Source of the DNA: Sphingomonas sp. Leaf343
GTDB taxonomy: Bacteria > Pseudomonadota > Alphaproteobacteria > Sphingomonadales > Sphingomonadaceae
NCBI RefSeq assembly: GCF_001423765.1
Contig: NZ_LMPG01000001.1
Coordinates: 378,073-442,072, forward strand
DNA length: 64,000 bases
Reading direction: 5' to 3'
Below are positions 17,720 to 26,085 of the stretch, in pieces. A model generated the notes under the pieces. The model worked only from the letters and a program-made list of their open reading frames with translations, did not search any database and was not told the origin of the DNA. Within the stretch, counting starts at the first letter, position 1. Each line of letters begins with the position of its first letter. The translations under genes were made by a program, and so were the position numbers.

Positions 17720-19129
17720 CTACGCGTCCCGCAAGCCGATGCCGATCGCGGCCCTCGCCGCGTCGCTTTCGCTGCTGACGACCGGATAGGCGCAGTAATC
17801 GGCGGCGTAATAGGCGCTGGGGCGGTGATTGCCGGACCAGCCGATGCCGCCGAACGGCGCGTTGCTGGCGGCCCCGTTGGTGGGGCGGTTCCAATTGACC
17901 ACGCCGGCGCGGATGTTGGCCCAGAAACGGTCGTAGAGCGCGGGCGTCTGGCTGACGAGGGCCGCCGACAGGCCGTAGCGGGTGTTGTTCGCCTCCGCGA
18001 TCGCCGCATCGAAATCGGCGGTGCGGAACACCTGCAGGATCGGGCCGAACAGTTCCAGGTCCGGCCGCTCCGCCATGTTGGTGACGTCGATCATGGCGGG
18101 GGCGAGGAACGGCAGGCGGTCGTCGGGCCGCTCCAGATGGCGGATCGGGCGGCCGCCCCGCATCAGGAGCGACAGGAAGCTCTCGGTCAACTGGTCGGCG
18201 GCCTCGTTGTCGATCACGGGACCCATGAAGGGAGCGGGCGTGTCGTGCGGTGCGCCGACGATGATCCGCTGGCAGATGCGCCCGATCGCGTCGATCAGCC
18301 CGTCATAGAGCGAGTCCTGTACGATCAGGCGGCGGGCGGCGGTGCAGCGCTGGCCGGCGCTGGTGAAGGCGGATTGCACGACCAGCACCGCGGCGGTGTG
18401 GAGGTCGGGCGTGTCCCACACGACGATCGGGTTGTTGCCGCCCATTTCCAGCGCGAGGATCTTTTCCGGGCGGGTCGCGAACAGGCGGTTGAGCGCGATA
18501 CCGGTGCGCGCTGAGCCGGTGAACAGCAGGCCGTCGATATCGCGGTGTTCGGCGAGCGCCTTACCCTCCGCCGGACCGCCGACGAGCAGGCGGACGGACG
18601 CCTCCGGGACGCCGGCCGCGTGGTAGCATTCCACGAGGAACCTGCCCGTGGCGGGGGTCTTTTCGGACGGCTTGAACACCACCGCGTTGCCGGCGATCAG
18701 CGCGGGGACGATGTGACCGTTGGGCAAATGCGCGGGGAAGTTGTACGGCCCCAGCACCGCGAGCACGCCGTGCGGCTTGTGACGCAGCGCGACGCGGGCC
18801 CCGGCGGCGGCTTCCATCCGGCGCTGCGCGGTGCGGTCGGCATAGGCGGTGGCGGAGATGTCGACCTTGGCGATCACCGACTCGACCTCGGTCCGCGCCT
18901 CCCACAGGGGCTTTCCGGTTTCGCGCGCGACGATGTCGACGAACGCGTCCTGACGCTGGCGGACGACGTTGGCGAAGCGGCGCATCGTCTCGATCCGGAA
19001 CGCCAGCGGCTGCGCGGCCCAGCCGGCCCAGCCGGTGCGCGCCGCCGCCACCTCCGCATCGACGTCGCCGATGGGCAGCCGGGCCAGTTCGACGCCGGTC
19101 GCCGGTTCGAAGGAGATGATCTCGCTCAT
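17720..19129 (-). CDS. astD: succinylglutamate-semialdehyde dehydrogenase
   Basis: An NAD-dependent aldehyde dehydrogenase of 469 residues, the fourth step of the arginine succinyltransferase pathway. The ALDH features are GPYNFPAHLPNGHI, FKPSEKTPATG, LLFTGSARTG, ALEMGGNNPIVV and the catalytic Cys in SAGQRCTAARRL. The pattern of these motifs fits AstD better than other ALDHs. The other ast genes are not in this window. It lies 27 bases after selO on the same strand, though no functional link is evident. Confidence 0.88.
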   Translation of the reverse strand: MSEIISFEPATGVELARLPIGDVDAEVAAARTGWAGWAAQPLAFRIETMRRFANVVRQRQDAFVDIVARETGKPLWEARTEVESVIAKVDISATAYADRTAQRRMEAAAGARVALRHKPHGVLAVLGPYNFPAHLPNGHIVPALIAGNAVVFKPSEKTPATGRFLVECYHAAGVPEASVRLLVGGPAEGKALAEHRDIDGLLFTGSARTGIALNRLFATRPEKILALEMGGNNPIVVWDTPDLHTAAVLVVQSAFTSAGQRCTAARRLIVQDSLYDGLIDAIGRICQRIIVGAPHDTPAPFMGPVIDNEAADQLTESFLSLLMRGGRPIRHLERPDDRLPFLAPAMIDVTNMAERPDLELFGPILQVFRTADFDAAIAEANNTRYGLSAALVSQTPALYDRFWANIRAGVVNWNRPTNGAASNAPFGGIGWSGNHRPSAYYAADYCAYPVVSSESDAARAAIGIGLRDA

Positions 19130-19156
19130 GCCCGCTCTATCGGCGCGTGCGAACTG

Positions 19157-20509
19157 CTAGGCAAGCGCGACGCCAAGCTCGCGCATCTGCTTGATCTTGG
19201 TGGCAAGCACGGTCCAGTCGTCGGCATCGGCGATACGCGCCCAGATCGCCTCCACCTCGTCGATCAGCATCGAACAGGGTTCGTCGGCCCAATAGTCGCC
19301 ACGTGCCTTGCGCGGGGGGAAGGCGGCGGCGCGGCCGCGGACGTCCGCCCAGTCGTCGCCGTAGCTGTCGGGCAGGGGCGCAGCGAAGACATCGTGGAAG
19401 AAGCGGTCGAGCGGGTGGCCGGTCGCGCGCAACGTCGCCTCCACCGCCCGCACCAGCGCGCGATCGTCCGGCGTGCCGAGCGGGGTCAGGCCCATGCGCC
19501 ACAGCACCGCCTCGACCAGCGCCTGCTGGAAGCGCGCGGAATAGCGCTCGACCGTCTCGACCAGCGCATCGCTCTCGGCGATCGGGCGGAGCGAGGCGGC
19601 GAGCTGCATGACGTTCCAGCCGATCGCCTCCGGCTGGCGGCCGAACGCGTAGAGGCCCTGATGGTCGAAATAGGCGGCGGTGAAGGCGGGGTCCCAGGTC
19701 GGCGCGAACCGCCACGGGCCGTAATCGAAGCTCTCCCCCGTGACGTTGATGTTGTCGGTGTTGAGCACGCCGTGGACGAAGCCCGCGGCCATATACTGCG
19801 CCGCCAGCGTCGCGGCGCGACCGACGACCAGGTCGAGCAGGCGCACCGGATCGCCCGGTTCCTCATCGAACAGGTTCGTCAGGGCATAGTCGGTCAGGCG
19901 GCGCAGGCCGTCGTCGTCGCGCAGATAGGCGAGCCGCTGGAAACTGCCGATGCGGATATGACCGTGGCTGAGCCGGACCATCACCGCCGAGCGCGTGGGG
20001 GACGGCTCGTCGCCGCGGTCCAGCTGCTCGCCCGTCTCGATCAGCGACAAGGTGGCGGATGTGGAGACGCCCAGCGCGGCCAGCATCTCGGTCGCCAGTA
20101 TTTCGCGCACGCCGCCTTTCAGCGTCAGGCGGCCGTCGCCGAAGCGGCTCCATGGCGTCTGCCCCGATCCCTTGGTGCCGAGATCGACCAGCCGGCCGCG
20201 ATCGTCGCGCATCTGGGCGGAGGTGAAGCCGCGCCCGTCGCCGAGATCGGGATTGTAGGTGCGGAACTGATGCCCGTGATAGCGCAGCGCCAGCGGTTGC
20301 GGCAGCGTATCGGGCAGCGGTACGAAGCGCCCGAAATGCGCGATCCATTCGTCGTCGCTCAGTCCCTCGAGGCCGACCGTGGCGGCGGCGCGATCGTTGC
20401 GGAAGCGCAGTCGTGTCTGCGGAAAGTCGGCGGCGGCGACCGGGTCGACGAAGGTCGGCCCGAGATCGAGCAGGGCGGCTTCGGGGCGATAGGCTTGCGT
20501 CACGGGCAT
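19157..20509 (-). CDS. selO: SelO/YdiU family protein adenylyltransferase
   Basis: A pseudokinase of 450 residues that is known in other bacteria to transfer AMP to Ser/Thr/Tyr of proteins, linked to redox stress. Family motifs include RYHGHQF, LGTKGSGQTPWSR, GDGRLTLKGGVREIL and NTDNINVTGESFDYGPW, which holds the Mg-binding Asn/Asp. I placed the start at 20509 (MPVTQAYRPEAALL); an in-frame ATG at 20548 would overlap the divergent hydrolase start. The protein is shorter than the E. coli form (about 480), and no selenocysteine or C-terminal Cys extension is present. Confidence 0.9.
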   Translation of the reverse strand: MPVTQAYRPEAALLDLGPTFVDPVAAADFPQTRLRFRNDRAAATVGLEGLSDDEWIAHFGRFVPLPDTLPQPLALRYHGHQFRTYNPDLGDGRGFTSAQMRDDRGRLVDLGTKGSGQTPWSRFGDGRLTLKGGVREILATEMLAALGVSTSATLSLIETGEQLDRGDEPSPTRSAVMVRLSHGHIRIGSFQRLAYLRDDDGLRRLTDYALTNLFDEEPGDPVRLLDLVVGRAATLAAQYMAAGFVHGVLNTDNINVTGESFDYGPWRFAPTWDPAFTAAYFDHQGLYAFGRQPEAIGWNVMQLAASLRPIAESDALVETVERYSARFQQALVEAVLWRMGLTPLGTPDDRALVRAVEATLRATGHPLDRFFHDVFAAPLPDSYGDDWADVRGRAAAFPPRKARGDYWADEPCSMLIDEVEAIWARIADADDWTVLATKIKQMRELGVALA

Positions 20510-20546
20510 GGCCCGATATGGGTGGCGCACACCGGGAGACGCAAGC

Positions 20547-21434
20547 ATGGCCGCTTATACGAACGTCTATTGGTGGTCCGCCGACGGCGTTCGCCTGCAT
20601 GCGCGCGATTACGGTGGCGGAGACGATGCGCCCCGGGATGGGCGTCCTCCCCTGCTGTGCATTCCCGGGCTGACGCGCAACGCCCGCGACTACAAGGCAT
20701 TCGCGGAGGCGCATGCCGGCGAATGGCGGGTGATCGCGGTCAGCCTGCGCGGGCGCGGCGAGAGCGGCTACGCCAAGGACGCGATGAGCTATGTGCCGCT
20801 GACGTACATGCAGGATATCGAGGCGCTGCTGGTGGATCAGAAGATCGACCGGTTCGCGCTGGTCGGTACGTCGCTGGGCGGGATCGTCGGCATGTTGCTG
20901 GCGGGCGCGCGCGGCGGCCGGATCGCGGGCGCGCTCATCAACGATGTCGGGCCGGAGATCGACGCGGCGGGGCTGTCGCGCATCCGCGGCTATGTCGGCA
21001 AGGGGTCGAGCTGCCCGACCTGGCTGCACGCCGCGCGCACGGTGGCGGAGGCGAACCGCGATATCTATCCGGACTGGGGGCTGGAGGAGTGGCTGGCGAT
21101 GGCCAAGCGGCTGTACCGGCTGACCAGCGCGGGCCGGATCGTGCTGGATTACGACCTGCGCATCGCCGAGCCGTTTCGCGTGCCGGGCGCGGAGAGCGGG
21201 CCGGACATGTGGTCGGCGCTGGCCGCGCTGGGCGACGCGCCGGTGCTGGTGATGCGCGGCGAGCGGTCCGACATCCTGTCGGGACCCGTGGCGGAGCGGA
21301 TGATCGCGGCGCTGCCCGACGCGACGCTGGCGACGGTGCCGGGCATCGGCCACGCGCCGACACTGGCGGAGCCGGAGGCGGCGGCGCCGATCGCGGCGTG
21401 GCTGGAGCGGGTGCGGGTGCGTCCCGTCCCGTAA
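20547..21434 (+). CDS. alpha/beta hydrolase
   Basis: A soluble hydrolase of 295 residues with the classical fold. LCIPGLTRNARDYKAFAE carries the oxyanion region. VGTSLGGIVG is the nucleophile elbow. VMRGERSDIL supplies the acid and IGHAPTLAEPEA the His. It resembles epoxide hydrolase / carboxylesterase-type members; the substrate is unknown. The ATG at 20547 has GGGAGA 7 bases upstream, unlike the ATG at 20508. It is divergent from selO with a 37-base gap. Confidence 0.82.
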   Translation: MAAYTNVYWWSADGVRLHARDYGGGDDAPRDGRPPLLCIPGLTRNARDYKAFAEAHAGEWRVIAVSLRGRGESGYAKDAMSYVPLTYMQDIEALLVDQKIDRFALVGTSLGGIVGMLLAGARGGRIAGALINDVGPEIDAAGLSRIRGYVGKGSSCPTWLHAARTVAEANRDIYPDWGLEEWLAMAKRLYRLTSAGRIVLDYDLRIAEPFRVPGAESGPDMWSALAALGDAPVLVMRGERSDILSGPVAERMIAALPDATLATVPGIGHAPTLAEPEAAAPIAAWLERVRVRPVP

Positions 21435-21561
21435 TCCCTTTGAATAGGGCGGAACACGCGCCGGTCACGCCGCCGGTGTGTGCGGAGATCGGGATTGACG
21501 ACAAAGGATTGCAGTGGAAGGTGAAACGCCTGCGGTGAACGGGCCGCCGGGAGGAGCCAGC

Positions 21562-23091
21562 ATGCAATCCGGTACGATCGGCGAGGCGGAGGGCGATCGT
21601 CGGGTCCGGTCGATCCTGATCGTGGGTGGCGGCACCGCGGGGTGGATGACGGCGGCGGCGCTGGCGCATGCGATGCCGCGCGGATGCCGGATCACGCTGG
21701 TCGAATCGGAGGAGATCGGCACGGTCGGCGTCGGTGAGGCGACGATCCCGCCGATCCGGCTGTTCAACGAGACGCTGGGGATCGCAGAGGCGGACTTCCT
21801 GCGCGAGACGAAGGGCAGCTTCAAGCTGGGGATCGAGTTCGTCGACTGGGGGCGGCTGGGCCACCGGTATTTCCATCCGTTCGGCGGGTACGGGAAGCCG
21901 TTCGATCTGTTGCCGGTGCACCAGCACTGGCTGGCGGCGAGGGCGCAGGGATGCGCGGTGCCGCTGGACGATCTGTCGATGGCGTGGGGGGCGGCCAGCC
22001 GGAACCGCTTCGCGCCGCCGCTGGCCGATCCGCGCAGCGTCGCGTCGACGTTCGACTATGCCTATCACTTCGATGCCGGCCTCTATGCGGCGTTCCTGCG
22101 GCGCTATGCGGAGGCGCGCGGCGTCGTGCGCGTCGAGGGGCGGGTCGCCGATGTCGCGCTGGACGGAGAGGGCGGGCAGGTCGCGTCGGTGACGCTGGAC
22201 GACGGGCGGATGCTGGCCGCCGACCTCTTCGTCGATTGCTCGGGATTTCGCGGCCTGTTGATCGAGGGTGCGCTCAAGACCGGCTATGAGGACTGGCGGC
22301 ATTGGCTGCCCTGCGACCGGGCGGTGGCGATGCCGTGCGCGACGGGAGGCGACGGGTTCACGCCCTATACGCGGTCGACGGCGCGGGCAGCGGGATGGCA
22401 GTGGCGCATCCCGCTCCAGCACCGCACCGGCAACGGTTATGTCTATTGCAGCGAATATCTGTCGGACGACGAGGCGGCGGCGACGCTGGCGGCGAATCTC
22501 GACGGAGCGGCGCTCGGCGATGCGTGGCCACTGCGTTTCGCGACCGGGCGGCGGCGGCTGTTCTGGAAACGCAACGTGGTGGCGATCGGGCTGTCCAGCG
22601 GGTTCATGGAGCCGCTGGAGTCGACCAGCATCCATCTGATCCAGGCGGGCATCGCCAAGCTGCTGGCGCTGTTCCCGACGCGCGACATGGCGCCGATGCT
22701 GGTCGACGAATATAACCGCATCGCGATCACCGAATACGAGCGCATCCGCGACTTCCTGATCCTGCACTACACGCTGACCCAGCGCGACGATGCGCCGCTG
22801 TGGCGGTATTGCGCGAACATGGCGGTGCCGGACACGCTGGCGCTGAAGATCGCGCATTTCCGTGATTCCGGGCGGCTGATCGCGCGCGATATGGACCTGT
22901 TCGGGCCGGCGAGCTGGCTGGCGGTGCATGTCGGGCAATTCAACATGCCCGTGGGAGCCGACCCGCTGCTGGGCAACATGGCCGATCCGGGCGCGAGCAG
23001 GGATTTCGTGGAGCGGCTGGCGGCGGCGATCGCGGGAATGGCGGGGTCGATGCCGGTGCATCGCGACACGGTGGCGCGGATGGTCAGGTAA
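21562..23091 (+). CDS. flavin-dependent tryptophan halogenase family protein
   Basis: A 509-residue FAD-dependent halogenase-like enzyme. GGGTAG at residues 22-27 binds FAD and [11 protein letters not shown] follows. GWQWRIP matches the family GWxWxIP signature. The catalytic Lys (in GSFKLGIEF) and Glu (in [10 protein letters not shown]) of known tryptophan halogenases are kept. Similar genes are frequent next to TonB receptors in sphingomonads and xanthomonads, where the real substrate is unknown, so tryptophan halogenation is not implied. The start follows GGGAGGAG by 6 bases. It is the first gene of the galactan locus, about 230 bases before the receptor. Confidence 0.85.
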   Translation: MQSGTIGEAEGDRRVRSILIVGGGTAGWMTAAALAHAMPRGCRITLVESEEIGTVGVGEATIPPIRLFNETLGIAEADFLRETKGSFKLGIEFVDWGRLGHRYFHPFGGYGKPFDLLPVHQHWLAARAQGCAVPLDDLSMAWGAASRNRFAPPLADPRSVASTFDYAYHFDAGLYAAFLRRYAEARGVVRVEGRVADVALDGEGGQVASVTLDDGRMLAADLFVDCSGFRGLLIEGALKTGYEDWRHWLPCDRAVAMPCATGGDGFTPYTRSTARAAGWQWRIPLQHRTGNGYVYCSEYLSDDEAAATLAANLDGAALGDAWPLRFATGRRRLFWKRNVVAIGLSSGFMEPLESTSIHLIQAGIAKLLALFPTRDMAPMLVDEYNRIAITEYERIRDFLILHYTLTQRDDAPLWRYCANMAVPDTLALKIAHFRDSGRLIARDMDLFGPASWLAVHVGQFNMPVGADPLLGNMADPGASRDFVERLAAAIAGMAGSMPVHRDTVARMVR

Positions 23092-23219
23092 GGCTCTCTA
23101 TGACCGACATGCGTGCGGCGCGGCCTTTCCCCAGGGAAAGGCAGAGTGGAGAGGTCCGCCGAGGAGGGACCCGGCGCGATTGATGATGCACATCGGCAAC
23201 ACAGGATGTTCATCCAACA

Positions 23220-23249
23220 ATCGATTGCATGATTGATGTTGCAAACGAT
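23220..23249. promoter_or_regulatory. imperfect inverted repeat upstream of the TonB receptor
   Basis: ATCGATTGCA (23220-23229) and TGCAAACGAT (23240-23249) match in 9 of 10 positions as an inverted repeat with a 10-base spacer. It lies 70 bases before the receptor start within a 227-base gap, in the expected promoter zone. A LacI- or similar-type sugar regulator site is possible, but none is encoded nearby. Confidence 0.4.
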
Positions 23250-23318
23250 TTCAGCGCTGCTATCGAGCCTCTCGTCCGCGAGCCGGTAGAGCCGCGATGT
23301 CCAATAGAGGGGATACCG

Positions 23319-25901
23319 ATGAAGATGCTCGCATTCCGTTCGTGCGTTTCGACGATCGCGCTGGTCGCGGCCGGTGTCGCACTGCCCGTCGCCGCCCAGA
23401 CCGTCACGCCGGACGCCGCGGCCCAGGCCGACCCGACCGTGTCGCAGGCCGCCTCCGCCGGTGCGAACAGCGCGCAGGACGCCGCACCCGGCCAGATTCC
23501 CGACGCCGCGCAGGCGAGCGAGGACATCGTCGTCACCGCCACCGTCGGCGACCGATCCCGCTTCCGGACCTCGATCTCGGTGTCGCAGGTCAGCCAGGAG
23601 GCGATCCAGAACTTCACGCCGCGCTCCGAGGCCGAAGTGCTGCGCAACATCCCCGGCCTCCAGCCGAGCGACACCGCCGGCCCGGGCGGCAACGCCAATA
23701 TCGGCGTGCGTGGCATTCCCGTGTCGACCGGCGGGTCCGAATATGTCGCGTTGCAGGAAGACGGCCTGCCGACCGTGCTGTTCGGCGACATCAACTTCGG
23801 CAACAACGACTACTGGATCCGCTTCGACCAGAATGTCAGCCGGGTCGAGGCGGTGCGCGGCGGATCGGCATCGACCTTCGCCAGCCAGGCACCGGGCGCG
23901 GTCGTCAACTACATCAGCAAGACCGGGGACAAGGAGGGCGGCCAGATCGCCTATTCCAACGGCCTGGGCTACCGCGAGCATCGCATCGATTTCGACTATG
24001 GCACGCCCGTCAGCGATACGCTGCGCTTCCACGTCGGCGGCTATGCCCGCAACGGCGGCGGCCTGACCAACGAGCGGTTCAACATCCTGCGCGGATACCA
24101 GATCAAGGGTAACGTCACCAAGGACTTCGCCGACAACAAGGGTTTCGTGCGGCTGTACTTCAAGCGGCTGGACGAGCAGGCGCCGACCAACACGACGACG
24201 CCGTCGCTGGCGAAGCTGGACGGCAACAAGGTCACCGGTTTCTCGCCGTTGCCGACGTTCGACGGTCGCGACGGATCGAGCTATTCGGTCTATAACCGCA
24301 GCTTCCAGTATCTGGATTACGACGGCGGCGGCGTGCGCCGCGCCGAAGTGCAGGGCATCGCGCCCAAGGTGACCAGCATCGGCGGTCAGGTCCATTACGT
24401 CCTGAACGATGCGATCACGATCGACGACACGATCCGCTATCAGTGGATCAAGGGCAATTTCACGACGCAGTTCATCAACGTCCAGCCGCTGAACGGTGCG
24501 GGCGGAGTGATCGGATCGACGGTCAACGGGCTGCTCGTGGGATCGGCGCGCTATGCCGCCGGGCCGAATGTCGGTCAGGTCTATACCGGCGCGTACGTGA
24601 ACAATAATCCGAACATCAACACGTTGATGAAGGACATGGACAATTTCGCCAACAACCTGACGATCAGCGGCAAGCTGGACGTCGGCGGCGGCAAGATCAC
24701 CGCGACCGGCGGCTTCTTCGCGATGCGCCAGAACATCGTGCAGGACTGGCACGTCAATCGCCAGATCAGCGAGCTGAACGGCGAGAATGCCGCGCCGCTC
24801 GACCTGTTCTCGATCACCGGGCAGCAGCTGACCGCCGCCGGACAGGCCGGTTTCAACGATAACTGGGGCACGTGCTGCTCGCGCCGGGTCGACCTGCAAT
24901 ACACCGATTACGCACCGTATCTGCAGGTCGGATACGAAACCGGCGGCCTGAACCTCGACGCGTCCGTCCGCTACGACAATGTCCACGGCGAGGGCACGGC
25001 ACAGGGCGGCGTCGCGGGACCGAACACGCTGGTGCGCGACGCGCTCGGCACGGCGTCGATCCCGTCGCTGGTGCTGAGCCCGACGGTCGAGAAGATCGAT
25101 TACAACGACGATTACGTCAGCTGGTCGGTGGGCGCGCTGTATGCGTTCGGCAGCCAGACCAGCATCTTCGCCCGCGCCAGCCGCGGCGGTCGCTTCAACG
25201 CGGACCGGCGCGTGCTGTCGGGCAATTTCAACGCCGACGGATCGCTCAACGGTCAGGGCAAGTCGACCTCGGTCAACTTCCTGAACCAGCAGGAAGTCGG
25301 CGTGAAGCAGCGCGGCGAGATCGGGGCGGGATCGTACACGGTCGAGATCACCGGGTTCCGTTCGACGCTGACGGAGAACAACTACGACTTCACGCGGATC
25401 AACAATCCCGCGCCGAACAACGATCCCAACATCTCGAACGGGTATCGTTCCTACGGCATCGAATTCACCAGCCGCCTGAACTACGGCAATTTCCATCTGG
25501 CGGTCGATGCGACCTATTCGAATTCGAAGATCACCGACAGCGCGACGGCGGCACTGGTCGGCAATCGTCCGGGTGGCCTGCCGGAGTTCCTGTACGTCGT
25601 GTCGCCGTCCTACGACGCCGGCCTGGTGGCGTTCGGCGTCAGCGTCAACGGGCAGACGGCGACCAGGTCGGACGACTTCAACCTGTACACGGTCACCGGA
25701 TCGACCTTCGTCAACGGCTTCGTGACGGTGCGGCCGGTCGACAACATCGAACTGGGGCTGAACGTCAACAACCTGTTCGACAAGCTCGGCTTCCGGGGCG
25801 GCGGCACCGTCAATCCGCTGCTCTCGCCGACGCAGGGGGTGTTCAGCAACACGGCGCTGTACGGTCGCACGGTGACCGGCTCGATCCGCTACCGCTTCTG
25901 A
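23319..25901 (+). CDS. TonB-dependent receptor
   Basis: An 860-residue outer-membrane receptor. A signal peptide (MKMLAFRSCVSTIALVAAG...) is followed by a Gln/Ala-rich linker and DIVVTATVGD, which fits a TonB-box/plug start. The plug contains SEAEVLRNIPG and VEAVRGGSASTFASQAPGAVVNYISK. The barrel ends with the C-terminal signature RTVTGSIRYRF. The start at 23319 has AGAGGGGA upstream. It is encoded with a beta-galactosidase and a GH53 galactanase, so the transported substrate is probably galacto-oligosaccharide from plant galactan. A terminator follows. Confidence 0.93.
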   Translation: MKMLAFRSCVSTIALVAAGVALPVAAQTVTPDAAAQADPTVSQAASAGANSAQDAAPGQIPDAAQASEDIVVTATVGDRSRFRTSISVSQVSQEAIQNFTPRSEAEVLRNIPGLQPSDTAGPGGNANIGVRGIPVSTGGSEYVALQEDGLPTVLFGDINFGNNDYWIRFDQNVSRVEAVRGGSASTFASQAPGAVVNYISKTGDKEGGQIAYSNGLGYREHRIDFDYGTPVSDTLRFHVGGYARNGGGLTNERFNILRGYQIKGNVTKDFADNKGFVRLYFKRLDEQAPTNTTTPSLAKLDGNKVTGFSPLPTFDGRDGSSYSVYNRSFQYLDYDGGGVRRAEVQGIAPKVTSIGGQVHYVLNDAITIDDTIRYQWIKGNFTTQFINVQPLNGAGGVIGSTVNGLLVGSARYAAGPNVGQVYTGAYVNNNPNINTLMKDMDNFANNLTISGKLDVGGGKITATGGFFAMRQNIVQDWHVNRQISELNGENAAPLDLFSITGQQLTAAGQAGFNDNWGTCCSRRVDLQYTDYAPYLQVGYETGGLNLDASVRYDNVHGEGTAQGGVAGPNTLVRDALGTASIPSLVLSPTVEKIDYNDDYVSWSVGALYAFGSQTSIFARASRGGRFNADRRVLSGNFNADGSLNGQGKSTSVNFLNQQEVGVKQRGEIGAGSYTVEITGFRSTLTENNYDFTRINNPAPNNDPNISNGYRSYGIEFTSRLNYGNFHLAVDATYSNSKITDSATAALVGNRPGGLPEFLYVVSPSYDAGLVAFGVSVNGQTATRSDDFNLYTVTGSTFVNGFVTVRPVDNIELGLNVNNLFDKLGFRGGGTVNPLLSPTQGVFSNTALYGRTVTGSIRYRF

Positions 25902-25912
25902 GGTTTCCGTGC

Positions 25913-25946
25913 TGCCGGGCGGAGGTCCGCCTTCGCCCGGCATTTT
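25913..25946 (+). terminator. intrinsic terminator after the TonB receptor
   Basis: TGCCGGGCG (25913-25921) pairs with CGCCCGGCA (25934-25942). An inner GAGG/CCTT extension closes on a TCCG tetraloop, and ATTTTCC follows. The structure begins 12 bases after the stop, so the receptor may be partly uncoupled from the downstream genes. Confidence 0.7.
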
Positions 25947-26085
25947 CCGGTCAGAGTATACGATTGTAACGCAGACGACATTCGCGCGTCATCAAAGTCG
26001 CACGGAGGTGCAATGCCCCCGTCGCCAAGCATGATTAGGCGCATCCCCGACGGACCGATGTCCGGATCACGGGGAAAATACCAGA

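Noticed and set aside
18545..21538. Plus-strand open frame of about 997 codons opposite astD and selO
   Set aside because: Runs antisense through two well-supported genes and continues in the wrong frame of the hydrolase.
22767..25943. Long minus-strand open frame opposite the TonB receptor
   Set aside because: Same antisense composition artefact; the receptor on the plus strand has all family motifs.
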